Below are positions 1-8,545 of a stretch of DNA of 64,000 nucleotides, piece by piece. Made by a program: the position numbers and the translations under genes. The DNA is from DASUPK01 sp963763955 (lineage in GTDB: Bacteria; Actinomycetota; Thermoleophilia; Solirubrobacterales; 70-9), in the NCBI GenBank assembly GCA_963763955.1, contig CAVXQP010000016.1:372001-436000 (forward strand). Direction: 5' to 3'. The notes beneath the pieces were generated by a model, which was not told the origin of the DNA, made no database searches, and worked only from the letters and a program-made list of their open reading frames with translations. Numbering within the stretch: position 1 is the first letter of the stretch; every line of letters begins with the position of its first letter.

Positions 1-1143
1 GACTTCGAGCTGAGCGACGAGCAGCGGCTGCTGCGCGACACCGTTCGCGACTTCGCCCGCCAGGAGGTGGCGCCGGTCGCCGAGGAGCTCGACCGCACCA
101 AGGCGTTCCCCTACGAGCTCGTCGAGAAGATGGGCAAGCTCGGGCTGATGGGGATCCCCTTCCCCGAGCAGTACGGCGGTGGCGGTGCCGACACGCTCGC
201 CTACGCGCTGGCGGTCGAGGAGATGACCAGGGTCGACTCCTCGGTGGCGATCACGATGGCAGCCCACACCTCGCTCGGCACGATGCCCATCTACCTCTGG
301 GGGACGGACGAGCAGAAGGACGACTGGCTGCCGCAGCTGTGCGGCGGGGAAAAGCTCGCCGCCTTCGGCCTGACCGAGCCGGAGGCCGGTTCCGACGCCG
401 GCAACACCCACACCCGCGCCGCCCTCGATGGTGGCGAGTGGGTGGTCAACGGCGCCAAGCAGTTCATCACCAACTCGGGCACCGACATCTCCGGCTGCGT
501 GACGATCACGGCGGTCACCGGCCAGGAGAACGGCAACAGGGAGATCTCCAACATCATCGTCCCCAACGGGACTCCCGGCTACGAGCCCGGCGAGCCGTAC
601 CGGAAGATGGGCTGGAACGCCTCGGACACGAGGCCGCTCGCCTTCGACGACTGCCGCGTCCCGGAGGCCAACCTCCTCGGCCGCCGAGGCGACGGCTTCA
701 AGCAGTTCCTTCAGATCCTCGACGGCGGCCGCATCGGCGTGGCGGCGATGGGCGTCGGGCTGGCGCAGGGGGCGCTCGACGAGGCGATCTCCTACTCCAA
801 AGAGCGTCGGGCCTTTGGGCGGCCGATCGGCAAGTTCCAGGCGATCCAGGCGAAGATCGCCGACCTCTCGGCCCAGATCGAGGCGGCGCGGCTGCTGGTC
901 TACCGCGCCGCGCAGCTCAAGGAGCGCGGCGAGCCGTTCACGCTCACCGCCGCCCAGGCAAAGTTGATCACCGGACGGCTCGCCGTCCGCGCGACCGAGG
1001 AGGCCGTCCAGATCCACGGCGGCTATGGCTACATCGAGGAGTACCCGGTCTGCCGCTTCTACCGCGACGCGAAGATCCTCACCATCGGCGAGGGCACGGA
1101 CGAGGTGCAGCAGATGGTGATCGCGCGACAGCTGGGGATCTAA
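1..1143 (+). CDS. Acyl-CoA dehydrogenase (5' end outside window)
   Basis: FAD-dependent alpha,beta-dehydrogenation of an acyl-CoA, passing electrons to ETF; cytoplasmic. The frame is open from base 1, so the start codon lies upstream and 380 residues are visible. Family motifs: LTEPEAGSDA (about residues 123-132, flavin/substrate loop), the RRAFGRPI segment, and a C-terminal IGEGTDEVQ in which the Glu of EGT is the position of the catalytic base in short/medium-chain enzymes. The nearby meaB suggests a propionate or branched-chain acyl-CoA context, but chain-length specificity cannot be read from sequence. The stop codon TAA is the first triplet of an intergenic repeat shared with two other sites. 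Confidence 0.93.
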   Translation, partial: DFELSDEQRLLRDTVRDFARQEVAPVAEELDRTKAFPYELVEKMGKLGLMGIPFPEQYGGGGADTLAYALAVEEMTRVDSSVAITMAAHTSLGTMPIYLWGTDEQKDDWLPQLCGGEKLAAFGLTEPEAGSDAGNTHTRAALDGGEWVVNGAKQFITNSGTDISGCVTITAVTGQENGNREISNIIVPNGTPGYEPGEPYRKMGWNASDTRPLAFDDCRVPEANLLGRRGDGFKQFLQILDGGRIGVAAMGVGLAQGALDEAISYSKERRAFGRPIGKFQAIQAKIADLSAQIEAARLLVYRAAQLKERGEPFTLTAAQAKLITGRLAVRATEEAVQIHGGYGYIEEYPVCRFYRDAKILTIGEGTDEVQQMVIARQLGI

Positions 1144-1240
1144 CGGCCACCAGCCCGCACCATCAGGAGGGACGGCGCAGCCGTCCCGACTTGTGAGGGG
1201 CGGCCGCTCGTGCCCGCGACCTGATGACGAAGCCGTCCTA
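1141..1240. repeat. Intergenic repeat family A, copy 1
   Basis: A 100-bp copy lying exactly between two convergent genes. It begins with the TAA stop of the acyl-CoA dehydrogenase and ends with the TAG (read on minus) of the PRC-barrel gene. It aligns, in opposite orientation, with 29524-29627 and 49580-49682: shared blocks include GGCCACCAG, CGACTT, GGGCGGCCGC and a terminal CGAAGCCGTC. Several short GC hairpins are visible but no U-tract. Confidence 0.75.
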
Positions 1241-1663
1241 GTCTCGCGCCGGGACCGCGGTGATCTCGTCGGCATCCTGCTCGGCGACCTGGGCCGCCCT
1301 ACCCTGGCCCTCGCCGATGGCCCAGTGGGCGCAGAGCTCCAGCTCCTGTAGGGCGGTCAGGGCCTCCGTCGGGCGGAAGCGCGGGGCCTCGCGGACCCAA
1401 TCGCGCTCGTAGGCCGCCCAGAGGCGGCCGGCACCCTCGGCGACATGCTCGAAGGGGATCGCCGTGCATCCGGCGAGCGGTCCCAGGCGGATCAGCACCC
1501 AGCGCGGCTCGCCGTCCTCGGCGTCGACGTGGATGCCGGCGACGCGGCCCAAGGTCTTGCTCTCCAAGCCGTCGATCGGCTTGCCGTCCCAGCCGACCGC
1601 CTCGTCGAGGCTCGGGAGTGATGGCTTGCCCTTCGCGTCCGGTTTGATCTTGGGATCAGCCAT
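1238..1663 (-). CDS. PRC-barrel-like domain protein
   Basis: A 141-residue protein with a central PRC-barrel-like segment (KTLGRVAGIHVD...RWVLIRLG, about residues 35-65) followed by a helical C-terminus. PRC-barrel proteins are small beta-barrels used in ribosome maturation, photosynthetic centres and stress proteins; the role here is unknown. I start at the ATG at 1663 rather than further upstream because upstream sequence is meaB read in another frame and this ATG overlaps the meaB stop by 8 bp, a typical translational-coupling arrangement. It is the last gene of a meaB operon. Confidence 0.75.
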   Translation of the reverse strand: MADPKIKPDAKGKPSLPSLDEAVGWDGKPIDGLESKTLGRVAGIHVDAEDGEPRWVLIRLGPLAGCTAIPFEHVAEGAGRLWAAYERDWVREAPRFRPTEALTALQELELCAHWAIGEGQGRAAQVAEQDADEITAVPARD

Positions 1664-2609
1664 CCTCACGCTCGAGTAGGTCCTTGGCCGCGCTGGCGGG
1701 ATCGAGCTCCCGCTTGACAACGCGGTCCAGCAGCTCGCGGATGGATGAGTCGTCCGCGACAGCCGCCTCCAGGCGCCGCCGCATCCGGGATGCTGCGAGC
1801 TCGAGCACCTCGTTGCGCAGATTCCTGGCCCTTCGTTCCTCCAGGGTGCCCTCCGCCTCGATGTGCTCCCGGTGCTCGGCGATCTTCTCAGCCAGTTCCA
1901 CAACCCCCTCGCCCTTTGCGGCCTCGGTGCGGACGATCGGCACCCGCCAGGAGGTGGCCGGCCCGAGCGAGAGCACGCCGCGGATCTCGCGGATCATCGT
2001 GTCGGTCATCGGGTGATCGGCCTTGTTGACCACGATCACGTCGGGGATCTCCATCACGCCGGCCTTCAGTGCCTGGATGGAGTCGCCCGATCCCGGCATC
2101 AGCACCAGGACGATGGTGTCGCCGTGGTCGACGATGTCGATCTCCGCCTGCCCCACGCCGACGGTCTCGATGAAGACGTCGTCCTTGCCCGAGGCGTCCA
2201 TCAGCAGCGCGGCCTGCAGGGTCGCCTCGGAAAGCCCGCCGAGCGCGCCGCGGCTCGCCATCGAGCGGATGAAGACCCCGGAGTCGAGGAAGTGATCCGA
2301 GAGGCGGATGCGGTCCCCAAGCAGCGCGCCGCGGGTGAAGGGGCTCGAGGGGTCGATCGAGAGCACCGCGACCTGGCGGTCGTCCTTTCGCATCTCGGCG
2401 GTGAGCACGCCGATCAGGGTGCTCTTGCCGACGCCCGGAGGGCCGGTGAGGCCGACGATGCGGGCCCGACCGGTGCGCGGGAAGACCTCGCGGACGAGCT
2501 CCCAGCCGGCGGGGTCGTCGTTCTCGATCAGGGTGATCCCGCGTGCCAGGGCTCGCTTGTCACCCGCGACCAGGCGCTCGGCGAGGCTCTGCTCCGTCTT
2601 CTGCGGCAT
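1656..2609 (-). CDS. meaB: Methylmalonyl-CoA mutase-associated GTPase MeaB/ArgK
   Basis: G3E-family P-loop GTPase that chaperones and protects adenosylcobalamin-dependent methylmalonyl-CoA mutase, gating cofactor loading. 317 residues, normal for the family. Visible motifs: Walker A GPPGVGKST (residues 56-64), the SIDPSSPFTRGALLGDR stretch typical of MeaB, the switch segment IETVGVGQAEIDI, and the base-recognition NKAD near residue 195. No mutase subunit gene lies in the window. The family also contains human MMAA. Confidence 0.95.
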   Translation of the reverse strand: MPQKTEQSLAERLVAGDKRALARGITLIENDDPAGWELVREVFPRTGRARIVGLTGPPGVGKSTLIGVLTAEMRKDDRQVAVLSIDPSSPFTRGALLGDRIRLSDHFLDSGVFIRSMASRGALGGLSEATLQAALLMDASGKDDVFIETVGVGQAEIDIVDHGDTIVLVLMPGSGDSIQALKAGVMEIPDVIVVNKADHPMTDTMIREIRGVLSLGPATSWRVPIVRTEAAKGEGVVELAEKIAEHREHIEAEGTLEERRARNLRNEVLELAASRMRRRLEAAVADDSSIRELLDRVVKRELDPASAAKDLLEREDG

Positions 2610-2653
2610 CCGCCCCAGTCTAGGTACGGGGGCGGAACCTAGAATCGCCGCCC

Positions 2654-3289
2654 GTGTTCCGCGCGCTCCGCTTCTATCGCCGTAACGACATGCTCAACCG
2701 GCGCTATGGCCGCCTCCTCTGGCGCTACCTCTGGCGCCGGTTCTTGACCCCCGCCGGCTGGCGCTGGCAGACCGACGGCCCCGTCTTCTTCGGCAAGCAC
2801 CTGCAGCTCCAGATCGCGAAGGGAGCCGAGATCCGCTTCGGCCGCTTCTGCTGGATCGGCGACGGGACCAAGATCCGTTGCCACGAGGGGCTCGTCGAGA
2901 TCGGCGCCAAGACCGTCTTCGGCCAGGAATGCACGATCTCCGCCTACCGGCGGGTCCGGATCGGCGAGCAGTGCGTGATCGCCGACCGGGCGATGTTCAT
3001 CGACTTCGACCACGGCGTGGTCGACGTCGAGCGGCCGATCCGACAGCAGGGCATCTACATGCGTGAGTGCGTGATCGGCTCCAACGTCTGGATCGGCTAC
3101 GGGGCCTGCTTCCTACGGGGAGTGAGGGTCGGCGACAACTCGGTCGTCGGCACGAACTCGGTGGTCACCCGGAACGTGCCCGCCAACGCCGTGGTCGGCG
3201 GGGTCCCGGCGAAGATCATCCGCATGCGGGAGGCACCCAAGTCCTTGAGGTGGCGGGACCCGGTGGAACCGGCGCCTTCCGACGGATGA
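2654..3289 (+). CDS. Hexapeptide-repeat (LbH) acyltransferase
   Basis: Left-handed beta-helix acyltransferase of the WbbJ/LacA/NodL type, transferring an acetyl or other acyl group to a sugar or surface glycan. 211 residues, GTG start. The N-terminal 50 residues are basic and aromatic (RLLWRYLWRRF), possibly membrane-associating. The repeat region has the [LIV]-G-x4 rhythm (IGAKTVFGQ, IGEQCVIAD, IGSNVWIGYGACFLRGVRVG, VGTNSVVTRNVPANAVVGG) and ends with the usual VPAKIIRMRE cap. The acceptor cannot be inferred. Confidence 0.85.
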   Translation: MFRALRFYRRNDMLNRRYGRLLWRYLWRRFLTPAGWRWQTDGPVFFGKHLQLQIAKGAEIRFGRFCWIGDGTKIRCHEGLVEIGAKTVFGQECTISAYRRVRIGEQCVIADRAMFIDFDHGVVDVERPIRQQGIYMRECVIGSNVWIGYGACFLRGVRVGDNSVVGTNSVVTRNVPANAVVGGVPAKIIRMREAPKSLRWRDPVEPAPSDG

Positions 3290-3369
3290 TCTGCATAAAT
3301 TCAGTTCTGGGCATGGGGCCCAGGGGCAGGAAGTCGGCAATGAGGCTACGGGGGACAGATCGGAGAGGC

Positions 3370-4815
3370 ATGAGGAGGACTTCAAGGAGTCTGATCGGAA
3401 CCTGGATCGCCGCTGTCGCGCTGCTCGCTGCGGTGCCGGCCTCGGCCCAGGCGATCACCCTGAGTGGTCTCGTGGCGCAGCCAGCCAGTAGCCAGGCCGG
3501 AGCGCACAGCGACTTTCATCTCCACATGGACTTCGGCAACGGTCAGGTGAAGGACCTGACCGTGGGGCTGCCGCCGGGGCAGGTCGGGGACCCGAACGCG
3601 ACCCCGCAGTGCACGGAGGCCCAGCTCAACTCCGCCACGGCTGGGAACGACGGCTGCTCAGCCAACACCCAGGTGGGCACGGTCGTCGCCAACGCGACCA
3701 TCACAGTCGCCGTCCTGCCCGTCACCCTCAACGTCTCGGGGAAGCTCTACAACGTGACGCCACACCCTGGGGAGCCCGCCCGGTTCGGGATCGTGCTCCA
3801 GCCCGGCAACCTGGGCGGTTCCGTCACGCTTCCCCTCCCGCCGATCATCCTCCAATCGGCTGTTCAACTGAGGCCGGACTTCGGGCTGAACACGATCATC
3901 AACGACATTCCCAACTCCACCCAGGGGCTGCCGACGACGATCAACTCGCAGGACATCACCCTCTTCGGGATCGCTCCGGTGACCGGCAAGCCGTTCATGC
4001 GGAATCCGACCTCGTGCGATCAGCACACGACCACGTTCACGGCGATCCCCTACTCCGGACCCACCGACAGCGGTAGCGCAAGCTTCACCCCGACCAACTG
4101 CGGAGCGCTCGACTTCTCACCAGCCTTCACCGCAATCGTCGGCGGACCCGGCGGGACCGCTCAGGGCGGCCAGACGACCGCGATCACGTCAATCGACCAG
4201 GACAACGATGAGGCCGGGTTGATCAACGCACACGTCTTCGTCCCCCCCGATCTCGCCCCCAACACCCTCACGGGCCTGCTCAGCCACAGGTGCCCCCCTG
4301 CGGATTTCCAGGCCGGGACCTGTCTTGGGAACACTGTGGTGGGCAACGCCATCGCCACCTCGCCGCTGCTCAGCCAGGGGCTTGCGGGGCAGGTGCTCCT
4401 GGTCGACAACGGCGGCCTTCTTCCGAACATCGGGCTGGACCTGCGCGGCCAGCTCCACCTGTTGCTCCAGGGAAGTCTGAACGTGGACAAGTCGGTGACC
4501 TTCGGCGACCTGCCGCCTGGCCTGCCCGACATCCCGATCTCGCACTTCCAGCTCGCCTTCACCAATCCCCCGGGCCTGCTGATCGCGAATCGCGACCTCT
4601 GCGTGGGGCCCCCGCCCGTCTTCCACGCTGACTTCACGGGCTACAACGGTGCCACTACCTCCGTGGACTCACCGGCGAGTGTCCAGGGCTGCGGTGGCGG
4701 CAGCAACGCCGCCAAGTGCAAGAAGGCCAAGAAGAAGCACAAGCACCGTGCCGCCGAGTCCAAGAAGCAGAAGAAGCGCTCCTGCAAGAAGAAGCAACGG
4801 AAGAAGCACCGCTAG
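3370..4815 (+). CDS. Secreted protein with Lys/Cys-rich C-terminal tail, function unknown
   Basis: 481 residues from the ATG at 3370, which gives a standard signal peptide: basic MRRTSRS, hydrophobic IGTWIAAVALLAA, then VPASAQA with cleavage near residue 28. The in-frame ATG at 3340 is an alternative start. The mature region is Gly/Pro/Thr-rich, predicted beta, with recurring segments (LTVGLPPGQVGDPNATPQC, FVPPDLAPNTLTG). The last 35 residues are a Lys/His/Cys-rich tail (KCKKAKKKHKH, RSCKKKQRKKHR). Similar basic runs occur in the proteins at 23517 and 24168. I do not recognise a catalytic domain; it is probably envelope-associated or exported. Confidence 0.75.
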   Translation: MRRTSRSLIGTWIAAVALLAAVPASAQAITLSGLVAQPASSQAGAHSDFHLHMDFGNGQVKDLTVGLPPGQVGDPNATPQCTEAQLNSATAGNDGCSANTQVGTVVANATITVAVLPVTLNVSGKLYNVTPHPGEPARFGIVLQPGNLGGSVTLPLPPIILQSAVQLRPDFGLNTIINDIPNSTQGLPTTINSQDITLFGIAPVTGKPFMRNPTSCDQHTTTFTAIPYSGPTDSGSASFTPTNCGALDFSPAFTAIVGGPGGTAQGGQTTAITSIDQDNDEAGLINAHVFVPPDLAPNTLTGLLSHRCPPADFQAGTCLGNTVVGNAIATSPLLSQGLAGQVLLVDNGGLLPNIGLDLRGQLHLLLQGSLNVDKSVTFGDLPPGLPDIPISHFQLAFTNPPGLLIANRDLCVGPPPVFHADFTGYNGATTSVDSPASVQGCGGGSNAAKCKKAKKKHKHRAAESKKQKKRSCKKKQRKKHR

Positions 4816-4825
4816 CAGCGGGCGC

Positions 4826-5074
4826 CTAGAGCCTCTTTCCTGACGCGAAGAGGAGCACCCCCGCCGCTGCGGCGACGGAGCCGGTGATCCAGAAGACCAG
4901 CTTGCCCGTGCTCACGGCCGCCGCGATCAGCGCGATCCCGACGACCACGAGGGGCAGTCCGAAGGAGATCGGCACGCTGACATTGAGGCCGGGCCCGAAG
5001 TCGGGCGCTCTGCGCTTCGGCCTCGACTCCCGCGAGGGATAGACCTCCCGTCGGCCGTCTGGCAGCCGTGCCAT
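4826..5074 (-). CDS. Small two-helix membrane protein
   Basis: 82 residues from the ATG at 5074, ten bases after the glycosyltransferase stop. The N-terminal third is basic (GRREVYPSRESRPKRR); two hydrophobic helices follow (FGLPLVVVGIALIAAAV and LVFWITGSVAAAAGVLLFA). It is the last gene of the glycan operon. No family recognised; it could anchor or assist the upstream glycosyltransferase, which is inference only. Confidence 0.6.
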   Translation of the reverse strand: MARLPDGRREVYPSRESRPKRRAPDFGPGLNVSVPISFGLPLVVVGIALIAAAVSTGKLVFWITGSVAAAAGVLLFASGKRL

Positions 5075-5084
5075 CCGGCTCCGC

Positions 5085-6290
5085 TCAGCCCTCGTCCACG
5101 GCGGCGGCGCGGCTCTCAACCACCTCCGCGTAGACGGAGGCGGTCCGCTCCGCGACGTCTCCCCAGTCGAAACGCCGCAGATGCTCGAATGCCTCGGCGG
5201 TGAGCCGCCGGCAGAGCTTCGCGTCGTCCAGGACCCGCACGGTCATCTCGGCCAGAGACTCCGGATCGCGCGCACGAAAGCGGAGCCCGACCTCGTCGTG
5301 TGGGACGACCTCACGCAGCCCGCCGGTGTCGGCCACGATGCACGGACAGCTCGAGGCCATCGCCTCGAGCGCGACCAGGCCGAACGGCTCGTAGATCGAG
5401 GGGACGACGCAGACGTCCGCAATCCGGTAGAGCGAGTGCAGGACGTCGTCGCCGATCCAGCCGACGAAGGTGCCGTGCTCCATCAGGCCGAGCTCCTCCG
5501 CCTGGCTGCGCAGCTCCTGCTCGTGGGTCCCGGAGCCGGCCACGACGAAGCGCGTGCCGGGCAGGCGGTCGATGATGGCCGGCAGCGCCTCGAGGGCGAC
5601 CTGGAAGCCCTTCTCGTAGACCAGCCTGCCGACGAGCAGGACCAGTGACTCATCGGGCTCGGCGAACTCTGCGCGCAGGCGCCGGAGCTCGCCGTCGTTC
5701 TGGGGCTGCAGGTCCTCGGGATCGATGCCGTTCGGAATCACCTCGATCGAGGGCTCGGGTACGCCGAAGACGTCGACGATCTGTTCGCGCATGAAGGTCG
5801 AGCAGGCGATCACGCGGTCGGAGCGGTTGGTGATCCAGCGCTCCACGCCATGGATGTAGGACTGCGGGTGCGTCTCGACCCAGCCCTGGTGGCGGCCGTG
5901 CTCGGTCGCGTGGATCGTGGTGACGAGCGGAGAGCCGAAGCGCCGGGCGAGGTGGTCACAGGCGTTGGCGACCAGCCAGTCGTGCCCGTGGACCAGGTCG
6001 AAGTCGTGGCGGTCGCCGATCTCCACCCCCGCCGCCAGCATGTCCGAGTTCATCCGCTCGACCCAGGCGACGAACTCGTTGAGCTCTGCCGGGCGGGTCG
6101 GCTCCATCACCCGGTGGACGTGGACCCCGCCCATCAGCTCCTCGGACGGGGACTCCTCTCCGCCGCGGGTGAGGACATGGACCTCCGTGTCGCCCTCCAC
6201 GAGGGCCTCGGAGAGCTTGCGCACGTGGCGGGCCAGGCCACCCTCGATCAGTGGGGGGTACTCCCAGGAGAGGATCAGGACGCGATTCAT
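5085..6290 (-). CDS. GT4-family alpha-glucosyltransferase, Rv3032-like
   Basis: GT-B fold glycosyltransferase of CAZy family GT4, 401 residues. The N-terminal acceptor half starts MNRVLILSWEYPPLIEGGLARHV, with the GG loop of glycogen-synthase-like enzymes. The donor half has LVGRLVYEKGFQVALEA and the E-x7-E motif EPFGLVALEAMA. Its closest functional parallel is mycobacterial Rv3032, which extends alpha-1,4-glucan chains of methylglucose lipopolysaccharide and cytosolic glucan. It lies 3 bp downstream of a GH57 branching enzyme, with a methyltransferase upstream, the Rv3030-Rv3031-Rv3032 gene set. Confidence 0.9.
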   Translation of the reverse strand: MNRVLILSWEYPPLIEGGLARHVRKLSEALVEGDTEVHVLTRGGEESPSEELMGGVHVHRVMEPTRPAELNEFVAWVERMNSDMLAAGVEIGDRHDFDLVHGHDWLVANACDHLARRFGSPLVTTIHATEHGRHQGWVETHPQSYIHGVERWITNRSDRVIACSTFMREQIVDVFGVPEPSIEVIPNGIDPEDLQPQNDGELRRLRAEFAEPDESLVLLVGRLVYEKGFQVALEALPAIIDRLPGTRFVVAGSGTHEQELRSQAEELGLMEHGTFVGWIGDDVLHSLYRIADVCVVPSIYEPFGLVALEAMASSCPCIVADTGGLREVVPHDEVGLRFRARDPESLAEMTVRVLDDAKLCRRLTAEAFEHLRRFDWGDVAERTASVYAEVVESRAAAVDEG

Positions 6291-6293
6291 TGA

Positions 6294-7712
6294 CTAGGGC
6301 TCGAGCAGCGGCGCGAGACTGAGGTCGGGGGCGAGGTTGCGGACGCGTGCGTCGACTGCCTCGGCGGAGTCTATGGCCTCGAGCAGGCCTTGAGCGTGCG
6401 CGGTGGCACGGGCGTACGGGTAGTCGCCAGCCTGCCCGCGGTGGTCCATGAAGGCCCAGTCGCTCGACTGCAGCGCGAGCAGCTCCCGCGCCGCGCGCAG
6501 GGCGGAATCCCGGGTAAGCCGTCCTTGGCCGATTGCCCTCAGCAGGCGCAGCTCGGAGCGCCGGGTGGCCCAGGCGAGGTCCGCCACAGCCGGGGAATCC
6601 CAAGTCTCGAGGCTCTTTCCCTCACCCCAGCTCGACTCGGCGACGGGCCGCCCCTCGGGCTCATGCTCGCGGAGCGCTTCGGGCAGTGTCAGCAGTCGGA
6701 CCCTCTCCCCGGCCGCACCGCGGACTACCTCGCCCAGCCAGTTCGGCCCCTCCGCCCACCAGTCGCCGAGCAGCTCAGTGTCGATCGAGAACACACACAG
6801 TCCCCGGCCGCGTTGTTCGGCGCGATGTCGCTCGAGGCGGTCGCGGACGGCGGCGAGGAAGCTGGAGGCGTGCTCGCTAGCGCGCACCGCCGCGGCGTCC
6901 GGGTCATAGGGATCGCCCGAGATCGACCAGAGGCGCATCCCGTTCGGCGAGAGGCGGTGATATTCGAGGTAGCTCGGATCGGAGGGGTAGCCGCCCTCGC
7001 TCCAGACGAGCTGGATGGTCGGCCAGTCGATCGTGAAGGCCACCGGACCACCCGGCAGCCTCACAGGGACCAACGCCGACGTCCCACCCTCAAACGCGCT
7101 CTGGTCGAGGCACGTGTAGGCGAGCCCGCGCTCTGCCAGAACGGCCTCGAGACCCGGGGCGTACGCGCACTCGGGAAGCCAGAAACCCTCCGCGGCCGCA
7201 CCGAAGCGCCGCTCATGCGAGCGCAGCCCGGCGTCGACCTGGAGCCGCCGCGCCGCTTGGGTCGCCAGCTTCGGCAGCACCGCATGGGTCGCGGTGGAGG
7301 GGATCAGGACCACATGGCCCGCGTCGGCAATGTCCTGGAAGGCGCGCAGGGGTTGCTCGTCCAGGCGCTCGAGCCGCTCGACGGCATTCGCGTAGAGCGT
7401 GACCGCGGCTTCGGCCGCTGGGTGCAGCTCGGCCTCGCTCTCCGTGGCGTCACGGGCGGCCGCCTCGACGCGGTGCTCACCGAGGAAGGCGAGCATCCTC
7501 CCCCCCACGCCCTCGGCCTCGAGCTGGTCGGCGAGCACCGGCGTGATCGTCATCGTCAGCCGCTCGGCGACGTCCAGCACAGGGAGGTGCGAGCGGGCGA
7601 ACGCGTCGAAGAGCCACTCCTCTCCGAACGGGTAGGTCCCGAACCCCTCGACGTACGGCATGTGGGAGTGGAGGACGATCGCGAGATCGCCGGCGGTCGG
7701 CTCAGGCATCAC
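6294..7712 (-). CDS. GH57 1,4-alpha-glucan branching enzyme, Rv3031-like
   Basis: Creates alpha-1,6 branches in alpha-1,4-glucan; cytosolic. 472 residues, close to the actinobacterial GH57 branching enzymes. The N-terminus has the family signature LAIVLHSHMPYVEGFGTYPFG. The putative nucleophile Glu lies in GFWLPECAY (about residue 175) and the acid/base Asp in FSIDTELLGDWWAEG (about residue 310). A C-terminal helical domain follows. Partner of the adjacent GT4 enzyme, probably building a short branched glucan or methylated polysaccharide. Confidence 0.9.
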   Translation of the reverse strand: MMPEPTAGDLAIVLHSHMPYVEGFGTYPFGEEWLFDAFARSHLPVLDVAERLTMTITPVLADQLEAEGVGGRMLAFLGEHRVEAAARDATESEAELHPAAEAAVTLYANAVERLERLDEQPLRAFQDIADAGHVVLIPSTATHAVLPKLATQAARRLQVDAGLRSHERRFGAAAEGFWLPECAYAPGLEAVLAERGLAYTCLDQSAFEGGTSALVPVRLPGGPVAFTIDWPTIQLVWSEGGYPSDPSYLEYHRLSPNGMRLWSISGDPYDPDAAAVRASEHASSFLAAVRDRLERHRAEQRGRGLCVFSIDTELLGDWWAEGPNWLGEVVRGAAGERVRLLTLPEALREHEPEGRPVAESSWGEGKSLETWDSPAVADLAWATRRSELRLLRAIGQGRLTRDSALRAARELLALQSSDWAFMDHRGQAGDYPYARATAHAQGLLEAIDSAEAVDARVRNLAPDLSLAPLLEP

Positions 7713-8481
7713 AGACCGCGACGAAGTCCAGCGACCGATCCAGGTCGCCGGGCCGCAGACGGAAGTCCCCGGCGCTGATCGCGGGGATGAAGCGGTCGTA
7801 GAACGGCTTGGTCAGGTGGAGCGCCGGGTGGACGCGGTCCCAGCCGAACCGGATGGCGAGCTCGTGGGCCCGCAGCTTGCGGGCGTGGAAGACCCCGAGG
7901 AGCTCGACCTGCTCGAAGTGCGGCTCGAGCAGCTCGCGGAATTGATGCTGGTCGTACTCGCGCAGGTGCCAGGGGTTGTCCGACTTCTCGGCGCCCGGGG
8001 GGGCGAGCGTGAGGCGGTTGGGGGTCGAGATGTAGGCGACCCGCGCGCTGCGGGCGATCCGCTCCAGGAGCCGATCGGGGTCGTGAATGTGCTCGATCGT
8101 CTGCAGGAACACCGCAGCGTCGACCTGCTCGTCGAAGTCCTCGACCAGCCCCCGCTGGAATCTCAGGTTTACGCGGCGGTAGCGGGCTCGGGCGTGCTCG
8201 TGAGCCTCGGGGTTCGCGTCCACTCCGATCACCTCAGCCGCGCGCCGAGCGAGCAGGTCAGAGCCGTAGCCCTCGCCGCAAGCGAGGTCGACCACCCGCA
8301 GGCCGGCGCAGCGCTCCGCGATCCACTCGTAGACGGCGACGTGGCGCCGGTACCAGTAGTTCTCCTCGGGCACGTCGGGGAGGGTCCGCTCGCCGGTCAG
8401 CTCGAGCGGCGGCACTCCCTCGGGCTGGTTGTCCTGTATATAGGCCTGCTCGGCTTCGCTCATCGCGGGGAAGGTAGCCAT
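7702..8481 (-). CDS. SAM-dependent methyltransferase, Rv3030-like
   Basis: Class I methyltransferase of 259 residues, first gene of the glycan operon, overlapping the branching enzyme by 11 bp. SAM-binding motif I is VVDLACGEGYGSDLLA (about residues 90-105) with the acidic VIGVDAN end of strand 2; VFLQTIEHIHDPDRLL is motif IV/post-motif. The N-terminal ELTGERTLPDVPEENYWYRRHV is typical of Rv3030-like proteins. By analogy it may methylate the glucan or its acceptor. Start is taken at 8481; the ATG at 8463 is an alternative and neither has a clear ribosome-binding site. Confidence 0.85.
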   Translation of the reverse strand: MATFPAMSEAEQAYIQDNQPEGVPPLELTGERTLPDVPEENYWYRRHVAVYEWIAERCAGLRVVDLACGEGYGSDLLARRAAEVIGVDANPEAHEHARARYRRVNLRFQRGLVEDFDEQVDAAVFLQTIEHIHDPDRLLERIARSARVAYISTPNRLTLAPPGAEKSDNPWHLREYDQHQFRELLEPHFEQVELLGVFHARKLRAHELAIRFGWDRVHPALHLTKPFYDRFIPAISAGDFRLRPGDLDRSLDFVAVCDA

Positions 8482-8545
8482 CGACCGATGATTTTCGATG
8501 CGTCCCCCGGTCTGAGACAGGGAAACTCATGGACGGAAGAACCAA

